A DNA stretch of 5,840 bases from Glaciimonas sp. (GCA_014377145.1 JACMQE010000049.1:1-5840), one strand, 5' to 3'; numbered from the stretch's first letter, positions 1 to 5,840 are shown. A program made the numbers and translations. The notes: generated by a model not told the origin, from the letters alone.

Positions 1-83
1 ACGTATTGCCAGCCTGACGCGAGCGCGGTATCGGCCGCGACTTTGCCGTGGCCGCTGGCACCCAATAGGGCCAGCCGCTTCAC
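1..83 (-). CDS. NeuD/PglD-like sugar O/N-acetyltransferase, N-terminal fragment (3' end outside the window)
   Basis: Only the first 27 codons are present. Reading from a GTG at 83-81 gives MKRLALLGASGHGKVAAD and then TALASGWQY. The G-A-S-G-H-G motif at residues 8-13, right after a short hydrophobic beta strand, is the nucleotide-sugar-binding start of the NeuD/PglD family. These enzymes acetylate UDP-4-amino sugars or sialic acids from acetyl-CoA in the cytoplasm; their left-handed beta-helix domain would lie beyond the window edge. The GTG start is supported by the AGGGG ribosome-binding site 7 nt upstream and by a 4-bp GTGA overlap with the stop of the preceding sugar-transferase gene, which implies translational coupling. 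Such an acetyltransferase next to a PglC-type transferase is the arrangement known for bacillosamine-type sugars. The substrate here is inferred, since the catalytic His and acetyl-CoA site are not visible. Confidence 0.8.
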   Translation of the reverse strand, partial: MKRLALLGASGHGKVAADTALASGWQY

Positions 84-673
84 GGCTTGGCCCCTGTAAA
101 TTTACTCATCGTCGCCTCACCCTCTCCACTGATACCCTCGCGCATCAACACCTTGCGCACAGTGAGCCATAAGATTTTAATATCGAGCCAAATAGAGCGA
201 TGGTCGACGTACCAAACATCAAGTTTGAACTTCTCCTCCCAGCTCAACGAATTACGACCATTGACCTGCGCCCAGCCGGTGATACCAGGGCGCACTTCAT
301 GGCGACGAGCCTGCTCCGGGGAATACAACTGCAAATATTCCAATAGTAGTGGGCGCGGGCCGACCAGACTCATGTCGCCCCTAAGCACGTTCCACAGCTC
401 CGGTAGCTCATCGACACTACTTGAGCGAAGGAAACGGCCAAACGGCGTTAGACGATCTGCGTCAGGCAATAGTTGATCATCAGACCCACGGTCGTCTGTC
501 ATGGTGCGGAACTTAACCATTTTGAATAGATGGCCAAGTCGGCCCGGTCGCTTCTGGCAAAAAAATACCGGCTTTCCCAGTCTGCTGCGTACCTGCCACA
601 TAAATAATAATAACGGCAGGCACAGCAACAGTAGTAAAAAAAAAGCCAAAACAAAATCAAAAATGCGTTTCAT
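80..673 (-). CDS. Initiating sugar transferase (PglC-type monotopic phosphoglycosyl transferase)
   Basis: This 197-residue protein is of the short bacterial sugar transferase class. It would transfer a sugar 1-phosphate from a UDP-sugar to undecaprenyl phosphate at the inner face of the cytoplasmic membrane, the first step of repeat-unit assembly. Residues 5-26 form one very hydrophobic segment with a central Pro20, matching the re-entrant membrane helix of PglC. KFRTM (54-58) follows. SSVDELPELWNV (85-96) holds the Asp88-Glu89 catalytic dyad, followed by GDMSLVGPRP (99-108) and RPGITGWAQVNGR (128-140). It lacks the extra N-terminal transmembrane domain of WbaP/WcaJ proteins. The ATG at 673 lies just before the membrane helix as in homologues, but no good Shine-Dalgarno precedes it. 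Its stop overlaps the next start by 4 bp. GC climbs from about 30% at the 5' end to about 60% in the middle. The family is certain; a bacillosamine-like substrate is inferred from the PglD-like neighbour. Confidence 0.93.
   Translation of the reverse strand: MKRIFDFVLAFFLLLLLCLPLLLFMWQVRSRLGKPVFFCQKRPGRLGHLFKMVKFRTMTDDRGSDDQLLPDADRLTPFGRFLRSSSVDELPELWNVLRGDMSLVGPRPLLLEYLQLYSPEQARRHEVRPGITGWAQVNGRNSLSWEEKFKLDVWYVDHRSIWLDIKILWLTVRKVLMREGISGEGEATMSKFTGAKP
91..95 (-). promoter_or_regulatory. Shine-Dalgarno sequence for the acetyltransferase GTG start
   Basis: On the minus strand the sequence reads AGGGGCCAAGCC-GTG. The AGGGG core is 7 nt from the GTG and lies inside the last codons of the upstream sugar-transferase gene. 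It is the clearest ribosome-binding site found in the window and is what decides the GTG as the start of the acetyltransferase. Confidence 0.6.
636..644 (-). repeat. T9 homopolymer in the 5' end of the sugar-transferase gene
   Basis: The coding strand carries nine consecutive T bases across codons 10-13 of the initiating transferase, inside the membrane-helix coding region. It is the longest single-base run noticed in the window. A gain or loss of one base would truncate the first enzyme of the pathway. Whether it varies cannot be judged from one sequence. Confidence 0.85.
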
Positions 674-779
674 TTATGGGGCAATTCAAAGGATTAACAA
701 TGGCAGACCATTTTGCCAAAAACTAAAAACCATCGAAAGTTTACAAATTATTAAAGAAAAGAATCAACACAAAAGGATT
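674..779 (-). other. AT-rich intergenic spacer between the GT4 gene and the initiating transferase
   Basis: This 106-bp stretch is the only sizeable gap between genes; all other junctions are overlaps or gaps of 12-30 bp. It has no open frame worth calling. It contains an 8-bp direct repeat (AAAGGATT on the plus strand at 688-695 and 772-779) lying at its two ends. It also has a 5-bp inverted repeat, TGGCA/TGCCA (701-705 and 714-718), with an 8-nt loop. On the minus strand, TTGATT at 767-762 and TAAACT at 743-738 are spaced 18 bp apart and each match four of six sigma-70 consensus bases. In such AT-rich DNA that could be chance. A local promoter for the transferase/acetyltransferase pair is possible but not shown. 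Confidence 0.5.
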
Positions 780-1910
780 TCACGCATCATCTAACATATT
801 AAGTAGCCGTGCATTCACTTGAGTACTATCAAACTTTTTGCGTGCCAAGTGATGACTTGCCAAACCCATTACTATTATTTTGTATGGATTCTCAATAAAA
901 TAAAACATTTTTTCCGCCAACCTAATAGGCGACCACGGCGGAACCATGAACCCATTAACTCCTTCGACAACTGTCTCACGACAACCCGGCGCATCTGTTG
1001 TTATTATTGGACGACCTATTGCCATCGCTTCTTGAGTACTACGCGGAACCCCTTCACGATAATAGGATGGTAGAACAAATACGCTCGTACTTCCGATCCA
1101 TTCAACCACATTATTTACGTGACCTGGATGAACAAGCAGCCCACTGCGCACATATCCTTCAAGCTGGTCAATCTTTACACTGCCGGGGTTTGACTCATCA
1201 ATGCTACCCAATGCTATAAAACGGACCGTAGGGTATCGTTCTTTAACGATTTTAGCTGCTGCAATAAAATCGTTTATCCCTTTCTCCGCAAGCAGACGTC
1301 CCATAAACAGGAAAGATACCGGTTCAACAGGAGCAACTGTAAATGGATAAAGATCAAAATTCAATCCAATTCCACCCAACACACTTACTTTTTTGACCTT
1401 GAGTTTGTAGCGTTGAACCAAATCAAGAGGGTCGTCTGGATTCAAAAAAATCAGCCGATCCAAAAACCGAAACGCAATTCGGTAAAGAAAAATCTGCACG
1501 CTACGAAGGGCTTTTGTTTTCCATGAAATTCCACCAGGCTGGTCGGTAAACACATATCCCAATCCTTCGAGCATAGCAACGCGGCACTTGACTCCAGCCA
1601 GAACAGCGGCTAAGGTTCCAAATATAACGGGCTTAGAAAAATATGAGAAAACTAAATTGGGGTTAATTACTTTTAGTAGGCCTGCCAATCGCAGCGTATT
1701 CGCTAAGTCAGCCAATGGATTCATTCCGCTACGGCTAAACTCGTACTCAACTGGAATCGCACCTAATTGTCGCACTTTGGCTTTCGAATCTTCATCGTAA
1801 TCCATAGCAAATGCATATACTTCATCGCCTCTAGCGAGCATGGCTTGAATCATGTCGTTGCGGAATCCCAAAATACTACTGGCAACAGTTCCAATCACTG
1901 CAATACGCAT
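780..1910 (-). CDS. Glycosyltransferase family 4 (CapM/PglA-like), GT-B fold, retaining
   Basis: This 376-residue cytoplasmic glycosyltransferase probably adds the second sugar to the undecaprenyl-linked primer. The N-terminal acceptor domain (about 1-190) carries SRSGMNPLADL (59-69) and MLEGLGYVF (113-121), both typical of the CapM/PglA branch of GT4. The C-terminal donor domain (about 197-376) carries FMGRLLAEKGI (202-212), with Arg205 and Lys210 as expected diphosphate-contacting residues. It also has the EX7E motif Glu286 to Glu294 within REGVPRSTQE, then AMAIGRPIITTDAPGCRE. Length and motifs are complete. The ATG at 1910 follows the wzy stop by 18 bp; only a weak purine stretch (GAAAG) precedes it. 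PglA itself adds GalNAc alpha-1,3 to a bacillosamine primer, and the nearby PglC- and PglD-like genes make a similar second step plausible. The actual donor sugar is inferred, not readable. Confidence 0.92.
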   Translation of the reverse strand: MRIAVIGTVASSILGFRNDMIQAMLARGDEVYAFAMDYDEDSKAKVRQLGAIPVEYEFSRSGMNPLADLANTLRLAGLLKVINPNLVFSYFSKPVIFGTLAAVLAGVKCRVAMLEGLGYVFTDQPGGISWKTKALRSVQIFLYRIAFRFLDRLIFLNPDDPLDLVQRYKLKVKKVSVLGGIGLNFDLYPFTVAPVEPVSFLFMGRLLAEKGINDFIAAAKIVKERYPTVRFIALGSIDESNPGSVKIDQLEGYVRSGLLVHPGHVNNVVEWIGSTSVFVLPSYYREGVPRSTQEAMAIGRPIITTDAPGCRETVVEGVNGFMVPPWSPIRLAEKMFYFIENPYKIIVMGLASHHLARKKFDSTQVNARLLNMLDDA

Positions 1911-1928
1911 AGTTTGCTTTCAGCCGTC

Positions 1929-2972
1929 TCAATTAGGCTTGCGCAGCAGCGCTTTGCGTTGTAAAACAATCATAAAAGCGATAAAAATGGCAATATAACT
2001 ATACATACGCAAACGAACGGCGGTCCCAAGGTTGTCATTTCCCAGAAGCCAAACGGTAGAGTAAAGCACGAAAAATATTACGAGATAACTCACAAAGCAA
2101 TTTGACGCAAGACGATTTTTAAGTAAGTAAATTAAAACGACCACAAAAGGTAAACTTTCAAAAACAAACGCAAATATTGAAGAATAGTTGACAAAATGGA
2201 GGCCTAAAATTTGATAGGCAAAGCTAAGAACGAAAGTCGGTATGAACCTCTCAGGCGATTTAAATTGAATGCCAATATTTGACCCACCTAATATGTCATC
2301 AAAAGCTTCACGATAAATTAAAATTGGTTCGAGAAATCCAAACAAAAAAAATAGGTTAAATAAAATTAAAAACAGTATCAGATAAAGCTTCAAAGGAGCG
2401 GTTTTAAAATTAACAATACCGAAACCAAAAAAAGCAGCTATGAATCCAAAACCCAAATAAGGTCTTAGAAAATATAAAAAGATACCGAAAGCGAAAATCC
2501 AACATAAATGCGCGATTTTCTCAACGAAAGCTGCAGCGTTAATAAATGCTTTGATTGCCAACAAGCCCATCAAAAAAATAAAAACCATGAACACGTCACG
2601 ATAAATATCAAACGTGTAAAAAAATAAAGTTGGATAGGTTGCGACAACTAGAGCAACTAACCAAAAAGTACGCTCCCGGAACGCGGCGCCCGTAACAACA
2701 GCGACGCGTCCTGCAAGCAGGGGTATAACCAATATCCCTAAAAATGCAAGAAAGTATTTCACCCCTTCCCTAGAGTACACTCCTACATCATTCAACGCTC
2801 TTAACAACACAGGCCAGATATTTGGTATCGCGCTATCTTCTCCCTGGGCGTATGCGTCGTAATATTCAGAATCGTTACCTCCACCAAAAAACGCACTTGG
2901 AAATAAGGAAAAATACGTGAAAACTAATATTTTGACGCAGGTAAGCCCGATAAACAAAAATCTATAATTCAC
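1929..2972 (-). CDS. wzy: Polytopic membrane protein, probable repeat-unit polymerase Wzy
   Basis: This 347-residue, strongly hydrophobic protein has about 10-11 likely transmembrane helices. Approximate spans are 4-27, 71-96, 102-120, 126-146, 153-187 as a hairpin, 194-216, 244-262, 265-285, 292-310 and 322-337. Polar, charged loops carry GGNDSEYYDAY (30-41), DIYRDVF (122-128), LRPY (169-172) and NDNLGTAVRLRMYSY (312-326). Aromatic- and Arg-rich loop motifs of this kind occur in EpsG/Wzy-like polymerases. Wzy proteins share little sequence, so the call rests on topology, size, position between two glycosyltransferases and downstream of wzx, and the absence of another candidate here. It would join repeat units at the periplasmic face. 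It starts at GTG 2972 in a 4-bp GTGA overlap with the upstream gene, implying coupling. A counted line of the gene has 25% GC. It might instead be another membrane enzyme of the locus. Confidence 0.7.
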   Translation of the reverse strand: MNYRFLFIGLTCVKILVFTYFSLFPSAFFGGGNDSEYYDAYAQGEDSAIPNIWPVLLRALNDVGVYSREGVKYFLAFLGILVIPLLAGRVAVVTGAAFRERTFWLVALVVATYPTLFFYTFDIYRDVFMVFIFLMGLLAIKAFINAAAFVEKIAHLCWIFAFGIFLYFLRPYLGFGFIAAFFGFGIVNFKTAPLKLYLILFLILFNLFFLFGFLEPILIYREAFDDILGGSNIGIQFKSPERFIPTFVLSFAYQILGLHFVNYSSIFAFVFESLPFVVVLIYLLKNRLASNCFVSYLVIFFVLYSTVWLLGNDNLGTAVRLRMYSYIAIFIAFMIVLQRKALLRKPN

Positions 2973-4045
2973 TCGAAACTATTCCAGTAATTAATATACT
3001 TCGCAGCACTTAAGGCTGGCGCATGCTTTGCTGCTACAAAATCCCTTGATGCGATCGAAATATGATTTAGATCCTTCCGTTCATCTAGTATTTTCTCAAA
3101 GACACCCATCAAAGATTCATGACCAGGTAAAGCGTTATATACTGGGGGTAGCTCCCCCTCATACAAAATTGACGATTCTGGCTCCGCGCCACCCACTACC
3201 ACTTTGCCTTGGGCCATGGAATACAGCGCGTTCATGCCCAAACTATAAGAATAGACCTGATCAACAGATACATTTACCTTCGACAAGACTTCCATATATT
3301 TACTAAAAGGAAGCTTCCCCGCTATAATACACTCCACGTCTGAAGGATACTTTCTCATTAACTCTGAAAAACATTTCTCTATTATGTGTGTTCCTTTAAA
3401 TCCTGGTCTATTGAGACCATGGAAAAATGTTATCTTATTAAGAAACACGTTTTTTTGAAATTTTATTTGATCACAGTTTATCGGGATAGGTATTGGAACT
3501 GACGTCTTTACAGCATAGCCTGCCGCGCAAAACGTAGAGTAATACTCATACATTATCGGAATAACACCATCTACATTGTCAAGATACTCATGCATAATTT
3601 TTAGATGACGTTCACTGCGCATGTAATATCGCCCCCCTCTGTCAAACTTTTCATGAGACGGAATGGGGCTGTACCGCATTGTCTTATCTGAATACTTGAC
3701 AAAAAAAGGGTCGTCTCCAGCTCCCGATAAAGTTACAACACCATTATTTCTTTTAAGAAATTTAATTAATAATAGATTTAATAATGGAAACCTTGGAATT
3801 ATATAAAAGTTTACCAAATGCACTACATCGTAACCTTGCAAATGTTTTAAATTCAAAAGCGGAAGAAAGATTTGTCTTGCCTTGTAGCTATAAATATTCG
3901 ATCCATGCCCAAGATTTATATCTGAATCAAAATTCTTCCAGAAATCATTTGCAGCAGCTAGCGTGACTTGATGCCCCATCTCAATTAGGGCACCTTTTAG
4001 CTCCTTGTGAAGCCCGCTATATTCACCAATTAAAAGTATTTTCAT
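2969..4045 (-). CDS. Putative glycosyltransferase, GT-B-like, specificity unknown
   Basis: This 358-residue soluble protein starts with MKILLIGEYSGLHKEL, a Rossmann-type strand and glycine loop usual in GT-B enzymes. GYDVVHLVNFY (71-81) and TLSGAGDDPFF (105-115) belong to the N-terminal domain. The C-terminal domain has FFHGLNRPGFKGTHII (207-222), ECIIAGKLPFSKYMEVL (238-254) and the well-conserved-looking stretch DQVYSYSLGMNALYSMA, QGKVVVGGAEPE (262-290). Aligned by hand with the GT4 neighbour, the two EX7E glutamates fall on Tyr267 and Tyr275, so the canonical motif is absent. It presumably adds one sugar of the repeat unit at the cytoplasmic face. The ATG at 4045 lies 30 bp after the wzx stop with only a poor ribosome-binding site; its TGA overlaps the wzy GTG. 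GC is very low in places (22% in two counted lines). The fold is fairly sure, donor and linkage are not. Confidence 0.8.
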   Translation of the reverse strand: MKILLIGEYSGLHKELKGALIEMGHQVTLAAANDFWKNFDSDINLGHGSNIYSYKARQIFLPLLNLKHLQGYDVVHLVNFYIIPRFPLLNLLLIKFLKRNNGVVTLSGAGDDPFFVKYSDKTMRYSPIPSHEKFDRGGRYYMRSERHLKIMHEYLDNVDGVIPIMYEYYSTFCAAGYAVKTSVPIPIPINCDQIKFQKNVFLNKITFFHGLNRPGFKGTHIIEKCFSELMRKYPSDVECIIAGKLPFSKYMEVLSKVNVSVDQVYSYSLGMNALYSMAQGKVVVGGAEPESSILYEGELPPVYNALPGHESLMGVFEKILDERKDLNHISIASRDFVAAKHAPALSAAKYINYWNSFE

Positions 4046-4075
4046 TTTCTAGTTATCGAAGACTTGATCAACCGT

Positions 4076-5341
4076 TTACTTAACTTCTGTCTTAAAATCA
4101 CGCATATTATTCCAAATAAATCCACCCATAACCAACCAGTACAATGCGTAATTGATCGCGTGCGCAATAGCGACACCCTGAAAACCAAAGCTATTGGTGA
4201 GTAGCGAGGTCAATACAACAAAACCAATAGCAAATAGTATTTCCGTTACTATATATAACTTAAACATTGCTTTGCCTAGCATCAAAAACGATAGTATCCA
4301 TCCACCAATCTTCAACGAATCTCCAAGCATCTGCCATGCAAATAGTTCACGCATTGGTGCGAAGTCTTTAGTGAAAAGCAGTGAAATGATGAAGTCGCGT
4401 AGAATGTATATTACGAAACTGCTCAATGCTGCAATGGGAAGGATAATTTTGTAGGCTTGTACGATTTCTCGTTTTATATCACTAGGCTTTTCTAATTCGG
4501 ATAACCGTGGTAGGTAGTAAACGCTGAGCGTAGTGGTCACCACCATTAGATAGGCGGAACTTAGACGCCAGATAGCTTCCCAGTAACCCGCAGTCTCCCA
4601 ACCAAAAGTTTCTCCCAAGTGGTTGCGCACGAATATATGGCTGACAGGCACGCAGGCGGCTGAAGTCAACGCCATGGCGGTATATTTGGCAAGGTTTAGG
4701 GCGGCTTGCTTATCAATGCCCCCAAACAGATGCCTGATCTTGAACCAGGGTGCCTTGTAGCAGAGCAGCAAAGTCACGAAGAAGGTAATGGACTGGTAAA
4801 TCGCTAACGCCACCAAGGCACCGTAAAGGCCAAGCCAGATTGCCATGACGGTGGTTACTACGAACGCAAAAATACTGCCTGCGATATTAGCAAGTACATA
4901 ACGGGCTATGTCTTTCTTCCCATTGAGGATCGCCAACAACAGCGTGTTACAGGTAAACAGCACCAAAGTCGCGGCGAACCAGAGGAAGACGCCGCCATAG
5001 CTCGCATCCTTGAGAAACCAGGCGGCTAATGGCTGATTGAACGCAGCGACAACTACGCCTGTGACAAGCGAGCCTGTCAAGGCGATGGTCCCTGCGGTTC
5101 GCCAGACCTTGTGCTGTTTGGCTTCGTCGTCGTAGTATTCTGCGGTGTACTTAGTGACGCCTGTATTAATGGCACCACTAGCAAAAGCAGTGATCATCTG
5201 CACGGCATTCTGAAACTGTCCGAGCGCTGCGTAACCTGTCGGGCCGACGTAAATAGCCAAAATCTTGTTGATGCCCAGTAGCGTGAGCATCTTTATGGCC
5301 ACCGCTATGCCGTTGAGCAGGCTGGTTCTAATGAGGGTCAT
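4076..5341 (-). CDS. wzx: Wzx flippase for lipid-linked oligosaccharide (WzxE-like, MOP superfamily)
   Basis: This 421-residue integral membrane protein would flip the undecaprenyl-diphosphate-linked repeat unit to the periplasmic side. The sequence resembles E. coli WzxE along its length. Examples are the N-terminal MTLIRTSLLNGIAVAIKML, YVGPTGYAALGQFQNAV (31-47), INTGVTKYTAEYYDD (58-72), LRDFIISLLFTKDFAPMRELF (314-334) and AWQMLGDSLKIGGW (335-348). About 12-13 hydrophobic helices are spread along the chain, with charged residues inside some of them (Lys17, Lys26, Arg239, Glu255, Arg259) as in MOP flippases. An in-frame TTG at 5350 would add three residues, but the ATG at 5341 matches where WzxE begins, so I use it; neither has a strong ribosome-binding site. 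It sits 12 bp after the aminotransferase stop, so co-transcription is likely. GC falls from about 55% near the start to about 32-40% in the last third. Confidence 0.93.
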   Translation of the reverse strand: MTLIRTSLLNGIAVAIKMLTLLGINKILAIYVGPTGYAALGQFQNAVQMITAFASGAINTGVTKYTAEYYDDEAKQHKVWRTAGTIALTGSLVTGVVVAAFNQPLAAWFLKDASYGGVFLWFAATLVLFTCNTLLLAILNGKKDIARYVLANIAGSIFAFVVTTVMAIWLGLYGALVALAIYQSITFFVTLLLCYKAPWFKIRHLFGGIDKQAALNLAKYTAMALTSAACVPVSHIFVRNHLGETFGWETAGYWEAIWRLSSAYLMVVTTTLSVYYLPRLSELEKPSDIKREIVQAYKIILPIAALSSFVIYILRDFIISLLFTKDFAPMRELFAWQMLGDSLKIGGWILSFLMLGKAMFKLYIVTEILFAIGFVVLTSLLTNSFGFQGVAIAHAINYALYWLVMGGFIWNNMRDFKTEVK

Positions 5342-5353
5342 GCCCGGCAAGTC

Positions 5354-5840
5354 TTAGGCACTAAAAATGTTGCAGGCATGCACAACATGGTTGGCTTCTT
5401 CAAGCGTCAAGGTCGGCCCTATAGGCAAGCTCAACACCTCCTGATGAATCTTCTCAGTGAGCGGAAAGCTGAGCGCGTTCCACAGCGTGTAGGCTTGCTG
5501 CTGGTGAGGCGGTATAGGGTAGTGGATAAGGGTCTGCACACCTTGGATCGAAAGGTGCTTTTGGAGTGCCTCGCGCTGCTGGCAACGCACTTCAAACAAG
5601 TGCCAAACGTGACTGCTCAGCGTCAGGGCCGAGGTGCCCGACCCAAGCGGTAAGCTGATTGCCGGGTTAGCAATACCCTCCATGTACGCCTGCGCAATTT
5701 TCCGGCGATGCGCAGTTTGCTCATCCAGATATTTAAGCTTGACACAAAGGATAGCTGCCTGAATTTCGTCAAGCCGGCTATTTACGCCTTGATAGAGATT
5801 TTTGTACTTTTCGTGCGAACCGTAATTGCGTAGAGCGCGC
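5354..5840 (-). CDS. DegT/DnrJ/EryC1/StrS aminotransferase, C-terminal part (FdtB/QdtB-like; 5' end outside the window)
   Basis: The frame is open to the window edge, leaving 161 C-terminal residues of an enzyme usually about 370 long. It begins [12 protein letters not shown] and continues with [17 protein letters not shown], the conserved block that follows the PLP-binding lysine region in DegT-fold sugar aminotransferases. HVWHLF (77-82), LIHYPIPPH (104-112) and VLSLPIGP (135-142) are also typical. This combination is closest, from memory, to FdtB/QdtB, which convert dTDP-3-keto-6-deoxyhexoses to dTDP-3-amino-3,6-dideoxyhexoses (Fuc3N or Qui3N precursors) in the cytoplasm. An ATG at 5683 is internal, because conserved residues continue upstream of it. 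The PLP lysine itself is outside the window, so activity cannot be judged. The dTDP-3-amino assignment within the family is an inference; a 4-aminotransferase is less likely. GC is about 52-62% in counted lines. Confidence 0.9.
   Translation of the reverse strand, partial: RALRNYGSHEKYKNLYQGVNSRLDEIQAAILCVKLKYLDEQTAHRRKIAQAYMEGIANPAISLPLGSGTSALTLSSHVWHLFEVRCQQREALQKHLSIQGVQTLIHYPIPPHQQQAYTLWNALSFPLTEKIHQEVLSLPIGPTLTLEEANHVVHACNIFSA

Noticed and set aside
87..476. Plus-strand open frame of 129 codons
   Set aside because: It lies entirely opposite the sugar-transferase gene, whose conserved catalytic motifs fix the coding strand. The plus-strand protein shows no recognisable domain. The other plus-strand frames opposite the remaining genes were rejected for the same reason.
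701..718. Inverted repeat TGGCA/TGCCA as a terminator
   Set aside because: The stem is only 5 bp with an 8-nt loop. In the direction of transcription it is not followed by a T run; the T-rich stretch precedes it.
2969..4045. WecF (Fuc4NAc transferase) identity for the central glycosyltransferase
   Set aside because: The position in the gene order and the length fit, but the N-terminal and C-terminal motifs do not match WecF as I recall it.
4064..4071. Palindrome TTGATCAA between wzx and the next gene as an operator or promoter element
   Set aside because: An 8-bp AT-rich palindrome is easily due to chance, and no correctly spaced -10 hexamer follows in the 30-bp gap.
5342..5350. TTG at 5350 as the start of wzx
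   Set aside because: It has no better ribosome-binding site than the ATG three codons later, and WzxE homologues begin at the position of that ATG.
5354..5683. Short separate gene starting at ATG 5683
   Set aside because: The frame stays open upstream to the window edge and encodes the conserved NYGS and [10 protein letters not shown] aminotransferase blocks, so this ATG is an internal Met of a longer gene.
1..5840. Insertion sequence, tRNA, CRISPR array or JUMPstart element
   Set aside because: Genes fill the window almost end to end. I saw no transposase motifs, terminal repeats, regular repeat-spacer pattern, tRNA-like fold or JUMPstart consensus.

Overview
All genes in this window lie on the minus strand, so transcription runs from the high-coordinate end to the low-coordinate end. 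It is the interior of a Wzx/Wzy-dependent cell-surface polysaccharide locus (O antigen, capsule or exopolysaccharide). The flippase resembles WzxE of the enterobacterial common antigen system, and the flanks have moderate to high GC. Both point to a Gram-negative, probably gammaproteobacterial, host. The species cannot be told from this window.

Layout in transcription order: (1) 5840-5354, the C-terminal 161 residues of a PLP-dependent sugar-nucleotide aminotransferase of the FdtB/QdtB type; (2) 5341-4076, a 12-13 helix lipid-linked repeat-unit flippase (wzx); (3) 4045-2969, a GT-B-like glycosyltransferase of unassigned specificity; (4) 2972-1929, a polytopic membrane protein that is the best candidate for the polymerase (wzy); (5) 1910-780, a GT4 (CapM/PglA-like) glycosyltransferase; (6) a 106-bp AT-rich spacer; (7) 673-80, a PglC-type initiating phosphoglycosyl transferase; (8) 83-1, the first 27 codons of a NeuD/PglD-like acetyltransferase that runs off the window.

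Inferred working model: the PglC-type enzyme loads the first sugar phosphate onto undecaprenyl phosphate. The PglD-like enzyme probably acetylates the UDP-amino sugar that supplies it. The two glycosyltransferases extend the unit, one perhaps using a dTDP-3-amino-3,6-dideoxyhexose made with the FdtB-like aminotransferase. Wzx flips the lipid-linked unit and Wzy polymerises it in the periplasm.

Base composition is mosaic. In hand-counted 60-base lines, GC is about 52-62% at the two ends (aminotransferase, middle of the initiating transferase). It falls to about 22-32% in lines from the wzy and central glycosyltransferase genes. The wzx gene itself drops from about 55% at its 5' end to about 32-40% in its 3' third. 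This is typical of strain-variable polysaccharide genes inserted between more conserved genes. No RNA gene, insertion sequence, CRISPR array or clear terminator was seen, and no non-coding stretch exceeds 106 bp.
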